A stretch of 64,000 nucleotides of DNA from Sphingomonas glacialis. GTDB taxonomy: Bacteria; Pseudomonadota; Alphaproteobacteria; Sphingomonadales; Sphingomonadaceae. Where the stretch lies: positions 128,241-192,240 of the forward strand of contig NZ_RCZC01000004.1 of assembly GCF_006439055.1 (NCBI RefSeq), given 5' to 3'. Numbering within the stretch: position 1 is the first letter of the stretch; each line of letters opens with the position of its first letter. The position numbers and the translations under genes are program-made. This document shows, in pieces, positions 45,201 through 53,351 of the stretch. The notes under the pieces were generated by a model that saw nothing but the letters and a program-made list of their open reading frames with translations, did no database searches and was not told the DNA's origin.

Positions 45201-45543
45201 GGAGATGGAGGGGGAGAGCGTTATGCAGGCGGTGCTCGACGCCTGCCGCCTTCGCCTCCGTCCGATCCTGATGACCTCGCTCGCCTTCATCATGGGCGTT
45301 GCACCGCTTGTGATCTCGACCGGGGCGGGGGCGGAGATGCGCCGGGCCATGGGCGTCGCCGTCTTCTCGGGAATGCTCGGCGTCACCGCCTTCGGCCTGG
45401 CGCTAACGCCGGTCTTCTACTGGGTCCTGCGCTGCATGCTGCGGGGCAAGGCCTGCGGCAAGGAGCGGATCGCGGAAGTCGAGACCTGTTGCATGGAACT
45501 GCCCCCGAAGGCGCAGGCCGAACCCGAAGGAGTACCAGCATGA
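42262..45543 (+). CDS. RND multidrug efflux transporter, HAE1 family (AcrB/MexB-like)
   Basis: Protein of 1093 aa with 12 TM helices and two large periplasmic loops. Seen: FFVGRPRFAIVLS (TM1), FPGAEPAVIAETVASPLEQAINGVEGM (porter), GIVVDDAIVVVENVER (TM4 proton-relay Asp pair), and VGLACKNAILIVEFARE (TM10 relay Lys). Exports hydrophobic drugs and metabolites using the proton gradient. The start overlaps the adaptor stop; an ATG at 42322 just before ISDFFVGRP is the classic family start, and the 20 extra Pro/Ala-rich residues may not be translated. The stop overlaps the OMF ATG. Confidence 0.95.
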   Translation: MTVPPATPATPAAPPSGAPRMSISDFFVGRPRFAIVLSLVILLAGLVALPLLPIAEYPEVVPPTVVVRTTFPGAEPAVIAETVASPLEQAINGVEGMLYQSSQSTSDGVMTLTVTFALGVDGDKAQVLVQNRVAQVLARLPPEVQRVGVTTTKASPALIEVVHLTSTDARYDMLYLASYAQLHVKDRLARAYGVGDVRVLGVGPYSMRIWLDPEKLAARGMTAGDIVSALREQNIQVAAGQLGAPPAPGQAAFQISVNTQGRLETEDQFRDIVIRAGTQGQISHLRDVARVELGSDSYALRSILDGKPAVGMAIFQRPGTNALQMTDGVKKTMDAVAKDFPPGVHYSIVYDTSDFVNSSIDAVIHTLFEALALVVLVVLLFLQSWRASIIPLIAVPVSLVGTFAAMLLLGFGLNALTLFGLVLAIGIVVDDAIVVVENVERNIALGLTPIAATRRAMREVTGPIISTALVLCAVFVPTAFISGLTGLFYRQFALTIAISTVISAFNSLTLSPALAALLLRPHDAPKDPFEKVIDRGAGWIFRPFNRFFARLSNSYVGGVSRVLGRSSIALVLYGGLLAVTAWLFVYTPTGFVPQQDKLYLVGVMQLPDAASLDRTEAIMHKMSDMALKTPGIAHTVGFPGLSVNGFVNSPNAGIMFTNLKPFKDRETANTSALAIAKSLNAQFSTIPGASIAVYPAPSVQGLGSIGGFRMQIEDHSGLGPTALNAATQAIIARASKDPALAGVFTSYQIGVPKVRADIDREKAKAQGVPLGGLFETMQVYLGSLYVNDFNRFGRTYQVNVQADQRFRLQPEDIGRLQTRNASGQMIPLGAFVTTHETTGPESTSHYNSELTAEINGGPAPGYSSGQAQKALERIANEELPNGMGYEWTELTYQQILAGNTAIYVFPICLLLAFMVLVAQYESWNLPLVVILIVPMCLLCALLGVHVSKGDNNVFTQIGLIVLVGLACKNAILIVEFAREREMEGESVMQAVLDACRLRLRPILMTSLAFIMGVAPLVISTGAGAEMRRAMGVAVFSGMLGVTAFGLALTPVFYWVLRCMLRGKACGKERIAEVETCCMELPPKAQAEPEGVPA

Positions 45544-46949
45544 CGTCCTTGCGGAAAAGCGCCTCGAAGGTTCTAATGGCGAGCTGCATGATCACTGTCG
45601 GCGGATGCGTCGTGGGACCGCGCTATCACGTGCCCGTCGAGGCGCCTGTTGCAATCGCGACGATCGACCCATCGATCGCGATTGCCCGTCCGCCGGCGGA
45701 GTCGTGGTGGGGGCTGTTCGACGATCCGGTGCTGGATGCGCTGGTGCTGAAGGCTGGTAGGGACAATCTCGATCTTCGCCAAGCGCTCGGACGGGTCCGG
45801 GCTTCGCGCGCATTGTTCGACGATGCCAGGCTCGATCGGTTCCCGCGCGTATCAAGCGGCGCCGACTATCAACGAAGCCGCGAGCAGCGACCGGGACTCA
45901 CTACGGAACAGACCACTGTCGAGCAGTTCGATCTAGGCTTCGACGCCACTTGGGAATTGGATCTGTTCGGCCACGTGAAGCATCAGATCGAAAGCGCACG
46001 GGCGGATGCGGAAGCGACACGTTTCGATGCGGACGACGCGAAGGTCGTCGTGACGGCCGAAGTCGTCCGGAACTATCTTGTCCTGCGCGGCGCGCAGGCA
46101 CGGCGGGCCGTGGCTGAAAACAACGCCCGAAGTCAGGCCGAGACGCTGCGATTGACGGAGGTTCGCGTGGACGTCGGAACCGGAGACCCGGTCGACGTCC
46201 AGACCGCGCGGGCGCGGCTTGAGGCGACCCGGGGGACGATACCCGAGTTCACGATCACCGAGCGGCACGCGGCGCATCGGCTCGCGGTGCTCGTCGGGCA
46301 GAGGCCGGGCGAACTCGACGCAACGCTCACGCCTGTGACGTCGCCGGTAACGCCCGCGGTCAGGGCGCTGCCCGTCGGAGATGTCAGCGCCTTTCTGCGC
46401 CGACGACCCGACGTGCGCGCGGCCGAACGGCGCCTGGCGGCGCAGACTGCTAGGGTCGGAGTGGCGACCGCCGACCTGTTCCCCCGCATCCGGATCACCG
46501 GATTCCTTGGACTTCTGAGCGGCGACGTGTCTTCGCTGTTCACGAAGGGTGGTGGGGCGTACGCGGTCGCGCCATCGGTCACCTGGCCGGCGTTCGACCT
46601 GGGTGGCGCGCGGGCACGCCTGCGCGCGCAGAAGGCGGAGGCCGACGTTAACCTGGCCGCCTACGACCAGACTGTGCTGAAAGCGATCGAAGACCTGCAG
46701 AACGCGGTCGTCGCCTATGGGCAGCGGCAGAAGGAGATCGCAAGTCTCACTTCGCAGATGGACGCGGCGCGCCGCGCCTCGCAGCTGGCCAACGTCCGTT
46801 ACAAGGAGGGCGACATCGACTTCCTCCGTTTGCTCGAAGCGCAGCGCCAGCAGCTAGATGCCGAGGACTCGCTGACGCGTGCGGAGATCGAGTCGAACAC
46901 CGATGTGGTAGCGGTGTACAAGGCGTTGGGCGGTGCGTACTCGGAATGA
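45540..46949 (+). CDS. Outer-membrane efflux channel, NodT/OprM family
   Basis: Lipoprotein of 469 aa (lipobox VGGC, about 20-23, followed by VVGPRYHVP). Two OEP repeats follow, with DFLG-type WELDLFGHVKHQIESARAD (about 140-158), PDVRAAERRLAAQTARVGVATADLFPRI (about 285-312) and FDLGGARAR; the trimer forms a 12-strand barrel and alpha tunnel. The ATG at 45540 overlaps the pump stop (ATGA). An open frame back to 45159 is a shadow of the pump gene. Third gene of the tripartite operon. Confidence 0.9.
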   Translation: MTSLRKSASKVLMASCMITVGGCVVGPRYHVPVEAPVAIATIDPSIAIARPPAESWWGLFDDPVLDALVLKAGRDNLDLRQALGRVRASRALFDDARLDRFPRVSSGADYQRSREQRPGLTTEQTTVEQFDLGFDATWELDLFGHVKHQIESARADAEATRFDADDAKVVVTAEVVRNYLVLRGAQARRAVAENNARSQAETLRLTEVRVDVGTGDPVDVQTARARLEATRGTIPEFTITERHAAHRLAVLVGQRPGELDATLTPVTSPVTPAVRALPVGDVSAFLRRRPDVRAAERRLAAQTARVGVATADLFPRIRITGFLGLLSGDVSSLFTKGGGAYAVAPSVTWPAFDLGGARARLRAQKAEADVNLAAYDQTVLKAIEDLQNAVVAYGQRQKEIASLTSQMDAARRASQLANVRYKEGDIDFLRLLEAQRQQLDAEDSLTRAEIESNTDVVAVYKALGGAYSE

Positions 46950-46962
46950 GCCTGCGCCCTGA

Positions 46963-47163
46963 TCAGCCATCCTTCTCGGCTCGCTTGCGATCGGCTTTCC
47001 GGGCGCGACGGACGGCGGCGGCGTGTTGGCGGGCGCGCTTCTCCGAGGGCTTCTCGTAGTGCTTGCGCAGTTTCAACTCGCGATAGACGCCTTCACGCTG
47101 AAGCCTCTTCTTGAGAACGCGGAGGGCCTGATCGACGTTGTTGTCGCGTACGATGATTTGCAT
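46963..47163 (-). CDS. rpsU: 30S ribosomal protein S21
   Basis: Protein of 66 aa, basic, with [20 protein letters not shown] at the N-terminus and the [18 protein letters not shown] helix, both diagnostic of bS21. It helps the small subunit bind mRNA. The ATG at 47163 is preceded by GGAGAAGG. The frame extends to 47250 without family resemblance. It converges on the efflux operon with 13 bp between stops. S21 copies are often duplicated, so this need not be the only one. Confidence 0.95.
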   Translation of the reverse strand: MQIIVRDNNVDQALRVLKKRLQREGVYRELKLRKHYEKPSEKRARQHAAAVRRARKADRKRAEKDG

Positions 47164-47440
47164 ACGAGCCTTCTCCAGGTTTCGCAGAGCGATGGTGAGC
47201 GCGCACCGCTCTATGGTGCCGCAAGCTGCAAGCCAAGGCCTGGGTGCCAATGGGATGGAAAGCGTTCCGTCTGTAGGGCGGGCAATTGCGGTGACTACGC
47301 TTGTTCAGCTTGGCGTGGAAGGAAATCGGGTGGCCTACTTGAACGCTGGACTGCAGAACTCAGCTTTAGCTTAGGGCGATGATACGATTCCGCTCGCGAT
47401 ACGCAATGCAAAGCGGTCCTGGGGGGTGTATCGGAGAGTG

Positions 47441-48856
47441 GTGACCGGCGTCGAGACCCACTCCCGCACCCCGCAGCAAGCCGGGGCTGAGTCTTCGCCG
47501 GCGAACGCCGGAATGATTCTCACGGCCACGATGCTGGCGTCCAGCCTCCCGTTCATCGATGGCTCCGTCACGAACGTCGCGCTGCCTTCGATCGGCAGGG
47601 ATCTGCATGGCGACGCCGCCTCGCTGCAGTGGGTGATCAACGCCTATTTGCTTCCGCTGTCCGCACTTCTCCTGATCGGCGGCGCTGCCGGCGATCACTT
47701 CGGCCGGCGGCGGGTCCTGATCCTCGGAACAGCATTGTTCGCGGTCGCGTCTATCCTCTGCGCGGCCTCCTCGGACCTCACCCTCCTGCTAGCGGCGCGC
47801 GCCCTGCAGGGGGTTGGCGCCGCCATGTTGATGCCGAACAGCCTCGGCATCCTCGGCAGCGCGTTCTCAGGGGAATCGCGGGGACGCGCCGTCGGCACCT
47901 GGGCGTCAGCCGGAGCGATCGCTAGCGCGGTCGGGCCTCCGCTCGGCGGATGGCTCGTGGGCGTCGCAGGCTGGCGCGCGATCTTCTTGATCAATGTGCC
48001 GGTCGCGCTCGCCGCGATCGTCGTCGCGTACAGGTTCGTCGAGGAAAGCGCGGAGGGAGAACAGCCGCTCGATGTTTCAGGGGCCGTACTGGCGACTCTG
48101 GCGCTGGGTGCGCTTACCTGGTCGCTGACGTTGTGGTCGAGCCACCACGAGGGGTCCGCGAAGACCTGGGCGGGACTTATTGCGGGCATCGCGCTGCTGG
48201 GCCTGTTCGTATGGGTCGAGCATCGCCGTCGAACCGACGCTATGATGCCGCTGTCGATGTTCGCGTCGCGCGCGTTCGTCGGGCTGACTCTCCTCACATT
48301 CCTGCTCTACGGCGCGCTTGGAGGCCTGCTTGTGCTGCTTCCTTACCTGCTGATCGTCGGCGGCGGCTATACGCCGATGCAGGCAGGGATGGCACTGCTA
48401 CCATTTTCCATTGTGATAGGCGCAGCATCCCGGCTGATGGGCCGTACGACCGAGAAGATCGGGCCGCGCTGGCCGCTGACGATCGGACCCATCGTGACCG
48501 GCCTTGGCTTCCTTGTGCTGGTTAGAGTCGATCCGACCGCCAGCTACTGGACCAGCGTCATGCCGGGTATGGTTATCGTCGCCATCGGAATGGCGGGCGC
48601 CGTCGCGCCGTTGACCACGGCAGTGCTGTCTTCCGTTGATCGGGAGCATACCGGCACCGCCTCTGGCTTCAACAGCGCGATCGCCCGAACCGGGGGACTT
48701 ATCGCGACAGCGATGGCGGGCGCAGTGCTCGCGCAGACCGGCGACGCGCTGACCAGTGCGTTCAAGGCCGCAGCGATCGTCGCGGCGGCTCTTGCGATCG
48801 CATCGGGATGCGTCGCCTTCGTGACGCTGGGATCCTCAGAAGGACAAAGCGGCTAA
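47441..48856 (+). CDS. MFS drug exporter, DHA2 family, second copy
   Basis: About 471 aa with 14 hydrophobic segments: ATMLASSLPFIDGSVTNVALPSI (TM1 and loop), LQWVINAYLLPLSALLLIGGAAGDHFGRRR (TM2 and motif A with Asp replaced by Gly-Asp) and GPPLGGWLV (motif C). It is a distant relative of the exporter at 20-1627. The GTG at 47441 has GGAG 5 nt upstream; a GTG at 47426 is the longer option. It is convergent with the diguanylate cyclase. Substrate unknown. Confidence 0.85.
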   Translation: MTGVETHSRTPQQAGAESSPANAGMILTATMLASSLPFIDGSVTNVALPSIGRDLHGDAASLQWVINAYLLPLSALLLIGGAAGDHFGRRRVLILGTALFAVASILCAASSDLTLLLAARALQGVGAAMLMPNSLGILGSAFSGESRGRAVGTWASAGAIASAVGPPLGGWLVGVAGWRAIFLINVPVALAAIVVAYRFVEESAEGEQPLDVSGAVLATLALGALTWSLTLWSSHHEGSAKTWAGLIAGIALLGLFVWVEHRRRTDAMMPLSMFASRAFVGLTLLTFLLYGALGGLLVLLPYLLIVGGGYTPMQAGMALLPFSIVIGAASRLMGRTTEKIGPRWPLTIGPIVTGLGFLVLVRVDPTASYWTSVMPGMVIVAIGMAGAVAPLTTAVLSSVDREHTGTASGFNSAIARTGGLIATAMAGAVLAQTGDALTSAFKAAAIVAAALAIASGCVAFVTLGSSEGQSG

Positions 48857-49023
48857 TTCGATACTAGCGACGTCGGGCGAAGGGCCGAAGGGCGGGCGGA
48901 CCATCGCGCGCTCGTGTCGCATCTATTCGCATCGCCACTTTCGAGATCGACGGACGACGACAGTCGGGAATTGGAGATAGCGCTGCGGACGAAAGTCATC
49001 GGGTCCATTTAGACAAGGGAATA

Positions 49024-50040
49024 TTATTGCGGCTTGCGGGCATTCGCGCTGGATCGGATCGGCTGCGCGAGTTTCGAGCAGTTTCGTCCGCCGGTTTTGG
49101 CAGCATATAGCATTGTCTCGGCGCTTTCGAGCCAGGCGGCAAACGAGTTGGTCGACGCCGATAACTCAGCGACGCCGAAGCTCGCCGTCACGTGAAGATC
49201 GTCGACGCCGGGGATCGTCATCGTGCGCTCGGCGATCCTTTGCCGAAGTCGCTCCGCCACCACGACGGCTGACGTGCCGGTCGTCTCCGGCAGCAGCAAA
49301 GCGAACTCCTCACCCCCCAGGCGACCGAAAAGATCGTTTGGGCGCAGCGCTACCGTGGCGATGTCGGCAATCTGCTGCAGCACTTGATCCCCGAGCGCGT
49401 GCCCGAAGCTATCGTTCACTCGTTTGAAATGATCGACGTCGAGCATCACGAGCGAACTAGGCCGTCCGTGGCGGCGAGCGAGTTCCACCTCTCGTTCACC
49501 CTGCTCGACGAACGCGCGCCGGGTCAGCGCTCCGGTCAGATAGTCCACTCGCGCGATCTGGCGAAGCTCCAGCTCGTCGCACACGATTTTTGCGAAGTTG
49601 CCGAGTATCGAGACCTCCGCAGGACTGAATTGCCTCGGTCTTGTATCCATCGCGCATAGCGCGCCGACGTTATAGCCGTCCGGTGTGCGCAGCGGGATAC
49701 CGGCGTAGCTGCGAACGTGTGGAGCCCCAACCACCAGCGGACTATCGGCGAACTTTGAATCCAGGAGCGCATCCTCGACGACCAGCGGATGGCGCTGTTG
49801 GATCGTATGAGTGCAGAAGGATACCGAGCGCGGTGTCTCACTTTGGTCGATGCCGTGCTTCGCCTTGAACCATTGCCGATCGCGATCGACCAGCGTCACG
49901 GTCACGATGGGCACGGACAGGACGGTCCGAACGAGCATCATTATCTTTTCGAACGGTTCTTCGACCGCGGTGTCGAGCACCTCCAGACGGTGCAATGCCG
50001 CTACGCGGGCGTCGTCGTCGAATCGCAGCCCGTCATTCAT
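49024..50040 (-). CDS. GAF-GGDEF diguanylate cyclase
   Basis: Soluble protein of 338 aa. The GAF domain is at about 20-160 (FCTHTIQQRHPLVVEDALLD, SYAGIPLRTPDGYNVGALCAMD) and the GGDEF domain at about 165-325. The active site is GGEEF, preceded five residues upstream by RPND (I-site RxxD), so it should make c-di-GMP and be inhibited by it. The FCxHxIxxxxPLVVxDA GAF pattern is common in this subgroup; the ligand is unknown. The start overlaps the 79-aa gene by 8 bp, which suggests coupling. Confidence 0.9.
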   Translation of the reverse strand: MNDGLRFDDDARVAALHRLEVLDTAVEEPFEKIMMLVRTVLSVPIVTVTLVDRDRQWFKAKHGIDQSETPRSVSFCTHTIQQRHPLVVEDALLDSKFADSPLVVGAPHVRSYAGIPLRTPDGYNVGALCAMDTRPRQFSPAEVSILGNFAKIVCDELELRQIARVDYLTGALTRRAFVEQGEREVELARRHGRPSSLVMLDVDHFKRVNDSFGHALGDQVLQQIADIATVALRPNDLFGRLGGEEFALLLPETTGTSAVVVAERLRQRIAERTMTIPGVDDLHVTASFGVAELSASTNSFAAWLESAETMLYAAKTGGRNCSKLAQPIRSSANARKPQ

Positions 50041-50272
50041 GAGAGGTCGCCCTCATCATGGCGCGGATCACGACGGTCAGGTCGTCGGCGTAGCTGTCAA
50101 CGAGCGTACGGACGCTTACGTCAACCAGTTCGTCATCCACACCGGCCGCGCGAAGGCTTGCGACAAGCGCCGAAAGATGGGTCTGATGTCGATTCACGCT
50201 GTCCAGCAGCTCGGGCGGGATGTCGAGGGGCTCGGCGGGAGTGGGGGCAGGCCGAAGTTGATCGATACGCAC
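50033..50272 (-). CDS. Small hypothetical protein upstream of the diguanylate cyclase
   Basis: Protein of 79 aa. A Pro-rich N-terminus (about 1-20) is followed by two helices (LLDSVNRHQTHLSALVASLRAAG and DVSVRTLVDSYADDLTVVIRAMMRA). No known family. Its stop lies 8 bp inside the cyclase gene, so the two form an operon, and it could modulate the cyclase; that role is inferred from position only. Confidence 0.55.
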   Translation of the reverse strand: MRIDQLRPAPTPAEPLDIPPELLDSVNRHQTHLSALVASLRAAGVDDELVDVSVRTLVDSYADDLTVVIRAMMRATSHE

Positions 50273-50524
50273 CAGATTGCCCTCTTACACGGCATCCCAG
50301 CTCTACATTCCAACGGTTAACAGAAACAAAACGAGCACTCCGTTTTACAGCGAACGATCTGAAAACAGCTCGCGGCGAAGACCCATGCGGTTCAAGGGTC
50401 AGCCGCGAGCGTGCGGTCCAGCAAGCTGATCAGCGATCATCGAGCATCGCAAGCGTGGGCTCGGATCCCGCTATGGGCCCTTCCCTGAATAGCCTTCTCT
50501 CGCGAGGGGTGCTCGCGTTGGGGG

Positions 50525-51652
50525 TTAGCCCCTCACGCGCACCTTGGCGGTCACGGACAGGCCGGGGCGCAGCAGGTCCGCACCCACCTGCCTCGAGTCG
50601 AACCGGATGCGCACGGGCACGCGCTGTACGACCTTGGTGAAATTGCCGGTGCCCGGCTCGAAGGGAAGGAGTGAGAAGCTCGAACCCGAGCCGGGTGCGA
50701 GGCTTTCGACTGTCCCCTTCAGGTCGTGCCCGTGCAGGGCGTCGACGTCGATCGTCGCCTCCTGACCGACCTGCATGTGACCGGTTTGCGTCTCCTTGAA
50801 GTTCGCCGTCACGTATAGCGCGTTCATGGGTACCAGGGTCAGCAGACGCGTGCCCGGCTGGACGTAGTCGCCGACCCGAACCTGACGGTTGCCGATCGAC
50901 CCCGAGACCGGCGCATAGATGATGGTGTGACGGCGATCCTGGCGCGCCAGATCGAGTGCAGCCTCAGCCTGGCCAACCTTGGCCTTGGCGGTCTCGAGCG
51001 CTGCCAACAGCATCGGGCGCTTGGCACTCACCACGCCCGCACTGTTCTGTGAGACGCTAAGGAGCGCCCGCGCGCGCGCCGACTCCTGCTCGGCCGTGAC
51101 CGCCGCGGCACCGTAGCTGTCGGCATCGCGCTTCGCGACCGCACCTCCCGCCACGAGGGCGTCGTAGCGCTTGCGATCCGCGGCGGCGAGATCCGACCGC
51201 GCCACGGCGGACCTGATCGAGGTGTCGGCCGCCACGACGTTGGAACGCGCGAGGCGTTCCTCCGCCGTCAGGCTCGCAAGCGCGGCCTGAGCGGAAAGGA
51301 CTCCCGCTCGCGCGTCGGCGAGGACCGCCTCGGCGGAGGCAGCCTTCGCATCGAATTCCTCGGGATCGATCCTCACCAGCGGTTGCCCTGCATGAACGAC
51401 CTGGTTGTCGCGCACGAGCACCTCTTCGATGAGACCGCGGACCTTCGGAGCCACCGAGGTGGTGTCCGCCGCGACATACGCGTCGTCCGTCGACTGCGAG
51501 GTGACGGGGGAGGTGATCCAGAGGGCGCCAACGACTGCGACGGCTATCGCCGCGGCCGAAGCCGCCGACGTCCGACGCGACGGCAGCCGCAGGCCTTTGG
51601 GGGATCGGGTCTCTGCGGCGGTGAACGCCGCTCCGTTTGTAACCGCGTCCAT
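50525..51652 (-). CDS. EmrA/HlyD-type membrane fusion protein
   Basis: Protein of 375 aa. One N-terminal TM helix (about 31-52), then the biotinyl-lipoyl-like motif DDAYVAADTTSVAPKVRGLIEEVLVRDNQVV (about 57-87), a long Ala-rich coiled coil (about 100-205) and the closing domain (YAPVSGSIGNRQVRVGDYV, NFKETQTGHMQVGQEATIDVD). It pairs with the DHA2 pump encoded divergently. ATG 51652 has GGAG about 10 nt upstream; a TTG at 51661 sits too close to that site. Separated from the pump by the palindrome at 51681-51712. Confidence 0.9.
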   Translation of the reverse strand: MDAVTNGAAFTAAETRSPKGLRLPSRRTSAASAAAIAVAVVGALWITSPVTSQSTDDAYVAADTTSVAPKVRGLIEEVLVRDNQVVHAGQPLVRIDPEEFDAKAASAEAVLADARAGVLSAQAALASLTAEERLARSNVVAADTSIRSAVARSDLAAADRKRYDALVAGGAVAKRDADSYGAAAVTAEQESARARALLSVSQNSAGVVSAKRPMLLAALETAKAKVGQAEAALDLARQDRRHTIIYAPVSGSIGNRQVRVGDYVQPGTRLLTLVPMNALYVTANFKETQTGHMQVGQEATIDVDALHGHDLKGTVESLAPGSGSSFSLLPFEPGTGNFTKVVQRVPVRIRFDSRQVGADLLRPGLSVTAKVRVRG

Positions 51653-51680
51653 ATCGACCAAACTCCACCTTGCAATTTCT

Positions 51681-51712
51681 ATATTACGAACATAATATTA
51701 TGAACGTAATAT
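51681..51712. promoter_or_regulatory. 32-bp imperfect palindrome between divergent emrA- and emrB-like genes
   Basis: The left arm ATATTACGAACATAAT (51681-51696) and right arm ATTATGAACGTAATAT (51697-51712) are reverse complements except for the AA dinucleotide in each arm. It is very AT-rich in a GC-rich region, lies midway between the two starts (51652 and 51730) and probably overlaps both promoters. It is the natural operator for the TetR protein at the end of the emrB-OMF-tetR operon. Confidence 0.7.
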
Positions 51713-51729
51713 CACAAGGGCTCTTTCGG

Positions 51730-53340
51730 ATGGCTGATGCACTCTTTTCATCGGGCTCGAGAACACGATCGTTGCCGAACCCGGTGGCGCTTCCGACATC
51801 GCGGAAGTTCTTGATCTTTGGCATCCTCGCGTTCGGTCAGTTCATGGCGCTACTCGACATTCAGATCGTCGCTGCGTCGCTCAACGACATCCAGGCTGGG
51901 TTGTCGGCGGGGCCGGATGAGATCAGCTGGGTCCAGACTGCCTACCTTATGGCCGAGCTGGTCATGATCCCCTTCTCGGCGTTCCTCGCACAGGCAATGT
52001 CGACCAAATGGCTGTTCGCGACGTCGGCTGGCCTCTTCACCCTCTCGAGCGTAGCGTGCGGCTTCGCCTGGAACATCGAGTCGATGATCGCCTTTCGCGC
52101 GATCCAGGGTTTCGTCGGTGGCGCGATGGTGCCGAGCGTGTTCGCGGTCGGATTCACGATCTTCGAGGGCAAGCAGCGCGCTCTGATTCCCGCCATCCTG
52201 GGCATGGTGTCGGTGCTGGCGCCCACGCTTGGGCCGACGGTCGGCGGGATCATCACCGAGACGATCGACTGGCGCTGGATCTTCTTCATCAACGTGGTGC
52301 CGGGGGCGGCGGTGACGATCCTCACGATTGTGTTCGTCGACGTTGATCGCGGCGACACCGGCATGTTCGGCAAGATCGACTGGTCGCACCTCATCGCGAT
52401 GGCGGTAGCCCTGGGCGGTCTCGAGTACGTGCTGGAGGAGGGACCGCGGAAGGATTGGTTCGGCGATCCGACCATCCTGATGGTCGCCTGGTTCGCAGTG
52501 GTGGCGTTCGGTCTGTTCCTCGAACGTTCGTTCTACTCGAGGAACCCTATAGTCCGGCTGAGCCCCTTCAAGAACCTGACCTTCACCATCGCTTGCGTGT
52601 TCAACCTGGTGATCGGCTTCGGGATATACGCCTCGACCTACCTCCTGCCGGTATTCCTCGGGCGGGTGCGCGGCTTCAACAGCCTTCAGATCGGAACCAC
52701 CGTTTTCGTCGTCGGCATCGGTCAGGTGATCAGCACGATCGTCGTCGCGCGTTTGTCGAACACGTCGATCGACCGGCGGATTCTGATCGGCGTCGGGTTG
52801 ACCGGGTTCGCCTTCAGTCTCTGGCTGACCTCCCACATCGCCTCCAACTGGGGCTTCGCGGAGCTGCTCGTGCCGCAGACGGTCCGCGGTCTGTTCGTGA
52901 TGCTGTGCATCGTCCCGAGCGTGAACCTGGCCCTGTCCGGCTTCGTGGGCCAGGAGCTCCGCGCCGCTTCGGGCCTATTCAACCTCATGCGCAATCTTGG
53001 TGGTGCGATCGGCATCGCCACGGTGAACACCTGGCTTCAGGACAACACCCGGACCCAGGCCGCGCGATTCGGTGAGGCGTTGGGCGTGAACGCGCGCGCG
53101 GCGCAGGACATGACGGCGGACATCGCCCGTCGCATGGCGGTCATCACGCCCGACCCCGACCGCGCGCTCCTGATGGCGCAGGCAACGATCGCCCGACTCG
53201 TCGGTCGCGAGTCCCTCACCATCGCGTTCGCCGAGGTCTTCCACATCATGGCGATCCTGTTCGTCGTGGCGCTCGTCCTCGTCCCTTTCTGCAAATCCCC
53301 GGCTCCCGGCGCGACTGTGTCGCCTGCCGACGCACATTGA
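51730..53340 (+). CDS. EmrB-type DHA2 multidrug exporter
   Basis: Protein of 536 aa with 14 TM helices: FGQFMALLDIQIVAASLNDI (TM1), ISWVQTAYLMAELVMIPFSAFL, FRAIQGFVGGAMVPSVF and GPTVGGIITETIDWRWIFFINV (motif C region). It works with the EmrA-like fusion protein and the OMF gene downstream to move drugs across both membranes. ATG 51730 has AAGGG 9 nt upstream. The frame is open from 51670, but that part covers the operator. Confidence 0.9.
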   Translation: MADALFSSGSRTRSLPNPVALPTSRKFLIFGILAFGQFMALLDIQIVAASLNDIQAGLSAGPDEISWVQTAYLMAELVMIPFSAFLAQAMSTKWLFATSAGLFTLSSVACGFAWNIESMIAFRAIQGFVGGAMVPSVFAVGFTIFEGKQRALIPAILGMVSVLAPTLGPTVGGIITETIDWRWIFFINVVPGAAVTILTIVFVDVDRGDTGMFGKIDWSHLIAMAVALGGLEYVLEEGPRKDWFGDPTILMVAWFAVVAFGLFLERSFYSRNPIVRLSPFKNLTFTIACVFNLVIGFGIYASTYLLPVFLGRVRGFNSLQIGTTVFVVGIGQVISTIVVARLSNTSIDRRILIGVGLTGFAFSLWLTSHIASNWGFAELLVPQTVRGLFVMLCIVPSVNLALSGFVGQELRAASGLFNLMRNLGGAIGIATVNTWLQDNTRTQAARFGEALGVNARAAQDMTADIARRMAVITPDPDRALLMAQATIARLVGRESLTIAFAEVFHIMAILFVVALVLVPFCKSPAPGATVSPADAH

Positions 53341-53351
53341 GGAAATCGATC

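Noticed and set aside
47390..47413. GATACG repeated near 47387 and 47407 before the second DHA2 exporter
   Set aside because: Direct repeat without the GTATAAT half or the N4 spacing, so it is not counted as a member of the promoter element family.
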